The translations under genes were made by a program, and so were the position numbers. The notes beneath the pieces are model-generated. The model was not told where the DNA came from, ran no database searches, and saw only the letters and a program-made list of their open reading frames with translations. From Bacteroidota bacterium (GTDB lineage Bacteria; Bacteroidota; Bacteroidia; NS11-12g; UBA955): a stretch of DNA of 64,000 bases. Below are positions 52,816-60,388 of the stretch, piece after piece; position 1 is the first letter of the stretch, and every line of letters begins with the position of its first letter. The stretch spans positions 1 to 64,000 of the forward strand of contig JAUXOK010000028.1 of NCBI GenBank assembly GCA_030682255.1. The letters are read 5' to 3'.

Positions 52816-54184
52816 GGATTTTTATAGCATTTTCAGAATTTGAACTTTCAGCATAAACTCTTAAAACAGGTTCTGTTCCACTTGGTCTTATCATCACCCA
52901 TTCTTCATTGCCTAAATGGTATTTATAGCCATCCAAATCCTCAGTGTGTTCTATTTTGTATGGCCCAAATTCAGTGTATAAATTATTTTTACAAGCAGAA
53001 ATGATATTTTGCTTTTGAGTTTCAGTGATGTGTAAATCATATCTTTCTACAGCAAATTCACCAATAATGGCATATAAATCCGTGATTAATTCCTCGATTG
53101 TTTTGCCTTTCAGAGCCATGTATTCTAATATTAACAATCCCATCCAAATGCCATCTCTTTCAGGAATATGACCTTTTACAGCAATACCACCACTTTCTTC
53201 AGCACCTATTAACACATCGTCTGTAATCATTAATTCGCAAATGTATTTAAAACCAATTTTTGTGGTAATGGTTTCTAAACCTAAATGTTTGGCTAATTTT
53301 TCAATCTTTGAGGAAACACTGAAACTTTTAACGATTTTACCTTTAAGTTGTTTGTGTTCTACCAGATACTGCATCAATAATAAAATCAAATGATGAGAAT
53401 CAATAAAACGACCTGAACTATCAAACCAACCTATCCTATCTGCATCTCCATCTGTAGCTAGTCCACACAAAATATTGGGATTGTTTTTGATTGCTTCAGA
53501 AAATGGTTTCAGATTTTTAAGAATAGGTTCCGGAGCCACGCCATTAAAGCCAGGATTGTATTCGCAATTCATCAACATGGCATTTGGCAGTAAAGATTTG
53601 ATAACATTTTGACCAGAACCAAACATGGCATCATATCCAAAGTTTTGCTCATATTGTTTGAGTTTTGTTATATCAAACTTAGCAATCACTTCATCCAAGT
53701 ATATTTTTTCGATATTCACCATTTCAACATTTTTATTATTGATATAAAAATCAATGGCTTGGGTAGATGACATAGAATTGTAATCAATCAATTGTTCCAC
53801 TTTTTCAATTTCAGAAGGCACAACCGGACCACCATAATTTGCTTTTATTTTATAACCATTATAAGCAGGTGGATTATGACTTGCTGTGATGATGATGCCT
53901 GCAAAAGTATTTAATTTTGTATTGGCTAAGGATATCATTGGTGTGCTACAAAATCTGTCGCTTAAAAATACTTTAATACCATTGTGGGCTAAAACTGATG
54001 CTGTAGCCTCTGCAAACATCTTACCACCAAACCGACAATCGTATCCCACTGTACAGGTGTGGTTGTTGCTGCTGTTTAAAATCCATTTTGCGGTAGCTTC
54101 TGCAACGCGTTTAACATTTTCGATGGTGTAATTATCTGCAATAATTTCTCTCCAACCATCTGTTCCAAATTTAATTTTATACAT
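52784..54184 (-). CDS. phosphoglucomutase/phosphomannomutase family protein
   Basis: The 466-residue enzyme has the phosphohexomutase domains in order: KFGTDGWREIIADNYT at the N-terminus, the phosphoserine loop IITASHNPPAYNGYKIK (around residue 98), the metal loop ATDGDADRIGWFD, the sugar-binding loop GAEESGGIAVKGHIPERDG and the C-terminal phosphate-binding RPSGTEPVLRVYAES. Substrate (glucose, mannose or glucosamine phosphate) cannot be fixed. It lies 6 bases after the secreted-protein gene in a four-gene run started by the acyl-CoA dehydrogenase. Confidence 0.92.
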   Translation of the reverse strand: MYKIKFGTDGWREIIADNYTIENVKRVAEATAKWILNSSNNHTCTVGYDCRFGGKMFAEATASVLAHNGIKVFLSDRFCSTPMISLANTKLNTFAGIIITASHNPPAYNGYKIKANYGGPVVPSEIEKVEQLIDYNSMSSTQAIDFYINNKNVEMVNIEKIYLDEVIAKFDITKLKQYEQNFGYDAMFGSGQNVIKSLLPNAMLMNCEYNPGFNGVAPEPILKNLKPFSEAIKNNPNILCGLATDGDADRIGWFDSSGRFIDSHHLILLLMQYLVEHKQLKGKIVKSFSVSSKIEKLAKHLGLETITTKIGFKYICELMITDDVLIGAEESGGIAVKGHIPERDGIWMGLLILEYMALKGKTIEELITDLYAIIGEFAVERYDLHITETQKQNIISACKNNLYTEFGPYKIEHTEDLDGYKYHLGNEEWVMIRPSGTEPVLRVYAESSNSENAIKILEHCKATILA

Positions 54185-54190
54185 TTATTT

Positions 54191-55294
54191 TTAATCTTTT
54201 GAATATTTAACAAAATTCCTAACTTGACTCCATTTATACTCATTCAAAGCTTTGATAAATAAATTAGATTCATCAAAAGGAATCATTTCGTTATTAATTT
54301 TATAAAGTGTGAATTGAAATTGCTTTTCCTTAAGTATATCCTCAATATTTTTGAAATTAAATAAAATTTGCCATTTTAAAAACTCATCAAAACTAATTGA
54401 ATTGAGTGGTTTATTATTGACATAAATTTTAATCAGCATAGGTTTGTATTCAATATTATTTTTTTTCTTTTCCCAATATTCAGTAATTTCTATTCTTGTA
54501 ACTGTAATATCAGACATATTATTTGAAAAATTAAAGTATTTATCACCCCCATAATTAAAGATGATTTCTTTGTTGGCATTTAAAAAGTATTCTATCGCAT
54601 TATTAATTCCAGAACTTGGATCATTAATGTCACCAGGATTTTTTTCTAAATTATACGTTACCATTTTAGTATTTCTAATTACAGTCAATCCAGTAATTTT
54701 CTTTTTTGAATTAAATGCATCCTTTTTGATTTTAATTGAATTTTGATTGTTGGAACTAAAATCATTTGACCCAAATTGAACCAAATTAAAAAAATACTTT
54801 CTTGAATAAATTGCATCTAAATAGGTTAAATATGCTGGTCCGTTAACATTGGTGGGAATAGTATTGTTAATTAATAAAAATAATGCTTCATTAAAATCGA
54901 TATAACCAAAAGATATTTTTCCTTTTTTTGATTCTGAAAGAAAAGAAAAACCAATCACAGCAAATTGAGTTTTTCTTCTACTGCTTGTCCAAAGCTCATT
55001 GAAAAACAAGTTTTCAACTTTAGAAAAAGAAACATTGTTATCAGACTCAATTTTTTGCAAAGCACTTCCAGATATTACAATTTGCTTTTTGGGCGAATCC
55101 CAAAGTTTTAATTTATTTTCGATGATGGCCTGATAAAATAATTTGGGCAAATGATCCACTAAATTAAAGCCATTGGTATCTTGTTGCTCTGATCTGGGAA
55201 GATGAACAAGTGCTGGTATTTCAGTATAAAGTTTTTTAGCTTCTATACCGATACTTAGAAAAAAGAAAAGACAATATGTTATAATTTTAAACAA
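54191..55294 (-). CDS. hypothetical secreted protein
   Basis: The 367-residue protein has a signal peptide (hydrophobic residues 4-17, ending GIEAK). The mature part contains LVDHLPKLFYQAIIENKLKLWD and many Lys/Asn/Phe residues. The arrangement faintly resembles the gliding-motility GldN type (a short helical repeat about output of an internal duplicated domain), but I cannot support that name. The gene sits between the acyl-CoA dehydrogenase (8-base overlap) and the phosphohexomutase (6-base gap), so it is probably co-transcribed with both. Confidence 0.65.
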   Translation of the reverse strand: MFKIITYCLFFFLSIGIEAKKLYTEIPALVHLPRSEQQDTNGFNLVDHLPKLFYQAIIENKLKLWDSPKKQIVISGSALQKIESDNNVSFSKVENLFFNELWTSSRRKTQFAVIGFSFLSESKKGKISFGYIDFNEALFLLINNTIPTNVNGPAYLTYLDAIYSRKYFFNLVQFGSNDFSSNNQNSIKIKKDAFNSKKKITGLTVIRNTKMVTYNLEKNPGDINDPSSGINNAIEYFLNANKEIIFNYGGDKYFNFSNNMSDITVTRIEITEYWEKKKNNIEYKPMLIKIYVNNKPLNSISFDEFLKWQILFNFKNIEDILKEKQFQFTLYKINNEMIPFDESNLFIKALNEYKWSQVRNFVKYSKD

Positions 55295-56504
55295 ATGCGT
55301 TTTCGCCAGTTATTTCCATACCTAAAATCAATAAATGAACATCATGAGTACCCTCATAAGTGATAACACTTTCTAGGTTCATCATGTGTCTCATTAAAGG
55401 ATACTCGCCTGTGATGCCCATTGCGCCATGTATTTGTCTGGCTTCTCTTGCTATTTCTAAAGCAATATGCACATTGTTTCTTTTTGCTAAACTGATTTGT
55501 GCAGGAGTTGCTTTTTCATCGTTCATTAAATTACCTAAACGCCAACAAAGCAATTGCGCTTTGGTAATTTCTGTTACCATTTCAGACAACTTTTTTTGTT
55601 GCAATTGAAAACCTGCAATTGGTTTGCCAAATTGAATTCTTTCTTTTGAATATCTTAAAGCTGAATCATAACAATCCATAGCAGCACCTACTGCACCCCA
55701 ACTGATACCATATCTTGCAGAATTCAAACAAGTTAACGGACCTTTTAATCCTTCAACATTCGGCAACAAATTTTCTTTAGGCACTTTCACATTGTCGAAA
55801 ACCAATTCTCCGGTTGCACTGGCTCTCAAACTCCATTTACCATGTGTTTCTGGTGTTGAAAAACCTTCATAGCCTCTTTCTACAATGATACCTCTCACTT
55901 TTCCTTGTTCGTTTTTAGCCCAAACCACTGCTATGTCTGCAAAAGGAGCATTGCTAATCCACATTTTAGCGCCATTTAACAAATAATGATCGCCCATGTC
56001 TTTGATATTGGTTGTCATGCCACCTGGGTTACTGCCATGGTCAGGCTCTGTTAATCCAAAACAACCCATTAATTCACCTTTCGCCAATTTGGGAAGGTAT
56101 TTCATTTTTTGCTCTTCGCTTCCAAACATATAAATTGGATACATCACCAAAGAACCTTGAACAGAAGCTGTAGAACGAATACCACTGTCGCATCTTTCTA
56201 ATTCTTGCATAATCAAACCATAGGTGATATAATCCATGCCTCCACAACCGTATTTGGCAGGCAATTGTGGACCAAATGCGCCAATTTCGCCCAATCCTTT
56301 GATGATGTGATGAGGGAATTCCGCTTTTTGAGCGTATTCCTCAATAATAGGTGACAATTCTTTTTTAACCCATTCTCTAACAGAATTTCTAATAAGAATA
56401 TGTTCTTCCGTTAATAGGTCGTCAATATTATAGAAATCCGGTTGCACATATCTGTCTTTGCCAAAGTTTCTGTCTTTTAATTCTTGAAAATTAATATTTG
56501 CCAT
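55287..56504 (-). CDS. acyl-CoA dehydrogenase, glutaryl-CoA dehydrogenase-like
   Basis: The 405-residue flavoenzyme matches the GcdH subgroup: VREWVKKELSPIIEEYA, LPAKYGCGGMDYITYGL, GCFGLTEPDHGSNPGGM (FAD and substrate loop), NGAKMWISNAPFADIAVVWA, RQIHGAMGITGEYPLMRHM and the catalytic Glu in ITYEGTHDVHLLILG. In this subgroup the enzyme oxidises and decarboxylates glutaryl-CoA to crotonyl-CoA in lysine/tryptophan breakdown. A promoter box is at 56531-56538, interlocked with the folB promoter. Confidence 0.9.
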   Translation of the reverse strand: MANINFQELKDRNFGKDRYVQPDFYNIDDLLTEEHILIRNSVREWVKKELSPIIEEYAQKAEFPHHIIKGLGEIGAFGPQLPAKYGCGGMDYITYGLIMQELERCDSGIRSTASVQGSLVMYPIYMFGSEEQKMKYLPKLAKGELMGCFGLTEPDHGSNPGGMTTNIKDMGDHYLLNGAKMWISNAPFADIAVVWAKNEQGKVRGIIVERGYEGFSTPETHGKWSLRASATGELVFDNVKVPKENLLPNVEGLKGPLTCLNSARYGISWGAVGAAMDCYDSALRYSKERIQFGKPIAGFQLQQKKLSEMVTEITKAQLLCWRLGNLMNDEKATPAQISLAKRNNVHIALEIAREARQIHGAMGITGEYPLMRHMMNLESVITYEGTHDVHLLILGMEITGENAFV

Positions 56505-56518
56505 TCTGTTATTTTTTA

Positions 56519-56526
56519 TAGATTTG
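56519..56526 (+). promoter_or_regulatory. -7 box (TAGATTTG) of folB
   Basis: A consensus box lies 35 bases before the chosen folB ATG. The predicted start of transcription falls inside the opposing box at 56531-56538. Confidence 0.55.
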
Positions 56527-56530
56527 TGTG

Positions 56531-56538
56531 CAAATTTA
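56531..56538 (-). promoter_or_regulatory. -7 box (TAAATTTG) of the acyl-CoA dehydrogenase operon
   Basis: A consensus box on the minus strand lies 26 bases before the ATG at 56504, four bases from the opposing folB box. Confidence 0.6.
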
Positions 56539-56561
56539 CTGAAAACATTATTAGCCTACAA

Positions 56562-56927
56562 ATGAAACATTATCAATATTGTGTTTATGCCAAAAATATC
56601 GAAATATATGCCCCGATAGGCTTATATGAAGCCGAGAAAATTATAAATAATCATTTTCTGGTGAATGTGAAAGTTTGTTCCAATACGCCATTTGATGGTG
56701 AAAATTACATGAATTATGTCCATATCGTTGATGTAGTTAAATTATGTTTTAATCAAAGTGACATGATTTTAGAGGTTATAGCCAACCATTGCATTAATCA
56801 GTTGAAACTAAAACTACCAATAGCTAACAGCATAGAAATCGATATTCAAAAAAGGCATGCAGCATTTGATGGTCAATCTCTTGAAGGATTGGGTATCACT
56901 TTAATAAAGGAATTTTCGTTTGGTTAG
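56562..56927 (+). CDS. folB: dihydroneopterin aldolase FolB
   Basis: FolB cleaves dihydroneopterin in folate synthesis. The frame is open from 56484, but the upstream part overlaps the divergent gene and its promoter, so I start at ATG 56562 (MKHYQYCVYAKNIEIYAPIG, 121 residues, the usual family size). The signatures are GLYEAEKIINNHFLVNVKV, NYVHIVDVVKLC, ILEVIANHCINQL and IDIQKRHAAFDGQSLEG. Glu24 and Lys106-type catalytic positions appear conserved by eye. Confidence 0.86.
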   Translation: MKHYQYCVYAKNIEIYAPIGLYEAEKIINNHFLVNVKVCSNTPFDGENYMNYVHIVDVVKLCFNQSDMILEVIANHCINQLKLKLPIANSIEIDIQKRHAAFDGQSLEGLGITLIKEFSFG

Positions 56928-57103
56928 ATTTATGTTCAATATGGTTTTTGATTAAAAATGGCATTTATACATAAAATCTCTCATACACTCATCATCCTCA
57001 TCAACCATTTCTATACAAAATGATTGAATATAAATTTCTTCTATCAATTCACTTTTAACTTGAGTCGTAAGTTCAAATATTAGATGTTCCAAAATAATAA
57101 TCT

Positions 57104-58129
57104 TTACTTTTCATGGGTTTCTTTATATTGATTAAGTATTTCAAGTAATTGATTGTAGTATGCTTTTAATTGATCAGTATGCACTTCAGGATTTTCTTTG
57201 TTAGGTATTGAAATAGGCATTTCGTTAAGATACTTAAGTAGTTCTGGATATTTATCTCTAATTTCATTGGTAAGTTCTAATATTTTTTGATTAATCATGG
57301 TAGAGTTTGTATGATTGGTACTTATTTGAGTTAAAAAATGATTAATAGCAGCATTAAAATCACTTTCATTTTCTAAATTAGGTAAGTGAGCAGCATTTTC
57401 AATAATTGCCAAGTGAGCATCTTTGATTCTGTTTTTCATAGACTGAGCAACATTGATAGGGGTAAGTGCATCTTCTTTACCAACAATGATTAATGTTGGC
57501 ACTTTAATTTGTTCTAATTCACTGCAAGTATCTTTTCTAACAGCCATTGCAACAAGTGTTTTATCAACTGTTTTGATTGAAGTTTGAAGAATGATGTTTT
57601 TTATAAAATTTACTTGATGAAAATTGTTTTGAATATTTTTTTGAGTAAATAATGAGGTCAAACTATGGCTGGCATATTGTTCAATTCCCAATAAATTAAG
57701 GTTTTTAATAGCTGTTAGTCGATTAATTTTTTGGTAAATGGTATCTTCTTCACATTTTGTATCATTTAAAATGATGGATTTAAATCTCTCTGGAAATCGC
57801 CCAATAGCATTTAATAAAATATACCCCCCTAGTGACAATCCACAAACTATGGCTTGCTTAATTTCTAAATGATTCATCAATCCAATTAAATCATCTGCAA
57901 ATAAATCTAAACCAAAGGTATTGTTTCCACTTTCTGAAGAACCATGACCTCTGATATCATAAGTTATAACTCTATACTTGGTCTTAAAAAAATCAATTTG
58001 TTGTTGCCATATGGATTGATCAAATGGAAAACCGTGAATAAAAACAATAGTGTCATTTTGGGGGTCTCCAACATCTTGATAACTTAAAACATGTTGGTTG
58101 ATATTTGCTTTTAAAAGTACTTTGCTCAT
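57104..58129 (-). CDS. alpha/beta-hydrolase with an extra C-terminal domain
   Basis: Residues 1-270 form an alpha/beta-hydrolase: FIHGFPFDQSIW, the nucleophile elbow CGLSLGGY, LIIVGKEDALTP and His in ENAAHLPNLE. It is a clear paralog of the protein at 33054-33917. Residues 278-341 (starting MINQKILELTNEIRDKYPEL and including MPISIPNKENPEVH) form a separate small helical domain. In other Bacteroidota, as I recall, a similar small protein is encoded on its own. Met278 (ATG at 57298) could also be an internal start. The substrate is unknown. Confidence 0.8.
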   Translation of the reverse strand: MSKVLLKANINQHVLSYQDVGDPQNDTIVFIHGFPFDQSIWQQQIDFFKTKYRVITYDIRGHGSSESGNNTFGLDLFADDLIGLMNHLEIKQAIVCGLSLGGYILLNAIGRFPERFKSIILNDTKCEEDTIYQKINRLTAIKNLNLLGIEQYASHSLTSLFTQKNIQNNFHQVNFIKNIILQTSIKTVDKTLVAMAVRKDTCSELEQIKVPTLIIVGKEDALTPINVAQSMKNRIKDAHLAIIENAAHLPNLENESDFNAAINHFLTQISTNHTNSTMINQKILELTNEIRDKYPELLKYLNEMPISIPNKENPEVHTDQLKAYYNQLLEILNQYKETHEK

Positions 58130-58257
58130 ATGCTTATTTAAAACATGTTCATTTAGAACATTTTTAACGATGCAATTTTACAAAAAAAAACAAAAAAAAT
58201 CCTTATAACATTCTATGATAATGTTACATGATTAACTGTAAATTTCAATTTTTTAAT

Positions 58258-58710
58258 CTATGCCGAAACTTCAGCTGTGTTAATCGTTTTTCTAAATGAA
58301 AAATGATCAAAAATATGTCGTTTGGCAAAACGCATTTGAGTAGGCGTATTGATAAGTTTGTTGTAAATATTCACTGGCACACCAAAATATTCATATTCAC
58401 TGCCATCATTAAAGATAATTTTAAGCATTTGCCCCTTGTAATGAAAATCCTTGATGCTTGATGTTGCAATGGTATTTAGATACTCTTCTTTATTTTTCAA
58501 ATGAGTTTCGGGAGATAAACTGACTAAAAAATGATAGGCTTCAATAATGGTTTTACTTTTTGCTTCTGCTTCAAGTTTTAATTCATCATTGTCATTAAAT
58601 TTATCAGGATGCCACTCTTTCATTAAGTTGCGATAAATGGTTTTTAATTCGTTTAGATTGGTGTCTTTGTCTATGCCAAAAAGCTTTCTGTAGTCTGTAA
58701 TACGTTTCAT
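58258..58710 (-). CDS. DnaJ-domain protein with C-terminal KTSC domain
   Basis: I start at ATG 58710 (MKRITDYRKLFGI, 150 residues); the frame is open ten codons further. Residues about 1-70 are a J domain with YRKLFGIDKDTNLNELKTIYRNL and the HPD tripeptide in WHPDKFND. Residues about 85-140 match KTSC (SSIKDFHYKGQMLKIIFNDGSEYEYFGVP, split here), a small domain named after a lysyl-tRNA synthetase C-terminal extension. It is presumably a DnaK co-factor with a nucleic-acid or peptide binding tail. There is no dnaK nearby. Confidence 0.8.
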   Translation of the reverse strand: MKRITDYRKLFGIDKDTNLNELKTIYRNLMKEWHPDKFNDNDELKLEAEAKSKTIIEAYHFLVSLSPETHLKNKEEYLNTIATSSIKDFHYKGQMLKIIFNDGSEYEYFGVPVNIYNKLINTPTQMRFAKRHIFDHFSFRKTINTAEVSA

Positions 58711-58770
58711 GAAAAAAGGAATTCCAAAAGGAATTTGCAAAGGTAGATAAACTAATTTGAATAGCTTAAA

Positions 58771-59721
58771 TTATTTATTGTTTCTTTTTGTAAAAGACCA
58801 TGCAACTATCCTGCTTTTTTTATTCCCTTGCCCCATTTCAATCGTTTTAAATTCTATAGGTTCTAACTTTTTGAAATTTTGATATATAAAGTTCAAGTTT
58901 TTTTCTTTTGAAATCAGACATGAAAACCAATTAACTTGAGATTTATAAGCGACACTTTCTTCAATCATTTTTTTAACAAATTGCGTTTCCCCTCCTTCGC
59001 ACCAAAGTTCATGATTTTTTCCTCCAAAATTTAAAATAGGCGTTGTTATTTTGGTCTTTTTTAAATGACTGAGTTTTCTAATTGTTCCGTCTTGAGCTTC
59101 TTTTAAAGATGAATGAAAAGGTGGGTTACAAACTACTACATCAAAAAACTCTTTAGGTTGAATGATGTTTTTAAAGTAAGAATTTACTTGAGGTTGTTTT
59201 CTAATAGCTATAAAATCTTTTAAGTTTAAATTGTTATTTACAATTTTTCTAGCTGAATTAATTGCTAAAGGATCAATATCTGAACCTACAACGGACCAAC
59301 CATATATTTGATGAGCAAGAAGAGGATAAATACAATTAGCACCTGTGCCAATATCTAAACACTTTACATGTTCCCCAATTGGAACCTTCCCATTATTATC
59401 AACAGCCAAAAGATCTGCCACATAATGAATATAATCAGCTCTTCCTGGTATTGGAGGGCATAAATAATTTGCGGGCATTGACCATTCATTTATTTGATAA
59501 TAGGTTTTAAGCAATGCTTTATTAAGTTGGATAACTGCGTTAGGATTAAAAAAATCTATACTTTGTTGCTCATAATCATTAATAACAACAAAAGTCTTTA
59601 GCGAAGGCATATTTTGAATTAGTTTATCAAAATCATAAGCCATACGATGAAGACTACGGGGATGCAAATTGGTTTTCTCTTCTTTAAATTTGGCAACAAT
59701 TTGATTTGTTTTTTGCTTCAT
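58771..59721 (-). CDS. rlmF: 23S rRNA (adenine(1618)-N6)-methyltransferase RlmF
   Basis: RlmF methylates N6 of A1618 in 23S rRNA. The 316-residue protein has the specific start LHPRSLHRMAYDFDKLIQ, then NPNAVIQLNKALLKTYY and PPIPGRADYIHYVADLL. The SAM motif is CLDIGTGANCIYPLL and the catalytic motif is CNPPFHSS, with KNHELWCEGGE downstream. Length and order are normal. It lies 30 bases upstream of the DnaJ-KTSC gene on the same strand. Confidence 0.93.
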   Translation of the reverse strand: MKQKTNQIVAKFKEEKTNLHPRSLHRMAYDFDKLIQNMPSLKTFVVINDYEQQSIDFFNPNAVIQLNKALLKTYYQINEWSMPANYLCPPIPGRADYIHYVADLLAVDNNGKVPIGEHVKCLDIGTGANCIYPLLAHQIYGWSVVGSDIDPLAINSARKIVNNNLNLKDFIAIRKQPQVNSYFKNIIQPKEFFDVVVCNPPFHSSLKEAQDGTIRKLSHLKKTKITTPILNFGGKNHELWCEGGETQFVKKMIEESVAYKSQVNWFSCLISKEKNLNFIYQNFKKLEPIEFKTIEMGQGNKKSRIVAWSFTKRNNK

Positions 59722-59771
59722 GTATTTTTGTTAATGAGTTATTTTGATATTAAATTTATAATTGAATTCAA

Positions 59772-60131
59772 CTAAATATTTTCTAAATTATTTTGAGTTA
59801 AATGATTGTTATGATTACCAGTGTTTAAAGTTGTTGTCGGCTCAAACAACATGACCCAAACCTCCTCCTTTGCTACAGGTTTATGTTCAACACCTCTTGG
59901 TATTATTATCATTTCATTTTCATTGAGAGTAATTATTTCATTTCTTAATTCTATCAATAATTGTCCTTTAATAACCCAAAACATTTCATCCTCATTAATA
60001 TGTTGATGCCAAATAAACTCACCTTTAAGTTTTGCAATCTTTACATGTTGATGATTCAGTTCACCTACTATTTTTGGATTCCAATATTCATCAAATTGCA
60101 GAAACTTTTCATTGATATTTATTTTTTTCAT
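59772..60131 (-). CDS. cupin-domain protein
   Basis: The 119-residue single-domain cupin has motif 1 WHQHINEDEMFWVIKGQL with the two His and Glu metal ligands and motif 2 IIPRGVEHKPVAKE with the last His. The C-terminus is Asn-rich (NTGNHNNHLTQNN). Members of this group bind a metal and may be sugar isomerases, regulators or dioxygenases. No function can be assigned. It is 50 bases upstream of rlmF on the same strand. Confidence 0.82.
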   Translation of the reverse strand: MKKININEKFLQFDEYWNPKIVGELNHQHVKIAKLKGEFIWHQHINEDEMFWVIKGQLLIELRNEIITLNENEMIIIPRGVEHKPVAKEEVWVMLFEPTTTLNTGNHNNHLTQNNLENI

Positions 60132-60336
60132 TGTTTATATTGTCAAAATTTTTGTAATTTAACAAATCTATAACTTTTTAAGCTTTTATGAAAATATTGT
60201 TTAGTTATTTATTAAAGTTATTAAAACCACATTTATTTAAAACTTATTCCATCTACTTTAACTAATGATTGATATTTATTGTAAAAAAAATTAGAAAAGC
60301 AACCAAATGAAAGTTTAAAAATTGATTGTTTTCTTG

Positions 60337-60344
60337 TAATTTTG
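60337..60344 (+). promoter_or_regulatory. -7 box (TAATTTTG) of rel
   Basis: A consensus box lies 44 bases before the chosen ATG at 60389. It lies inside the longer open frame, which argues for the shorter protein. Confidence 0.6.
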
Positions 60345-60388
60345 AAAGGTTAAATTATAAATTTTTAAATCATTATTTTAAATCATTG

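Noticed and set aside
60326-60388. Upstream TTG start of the Rel protein
   Set aside because: The promoter box 60337-60344 is inside the extension, and the added residues are not family-like.
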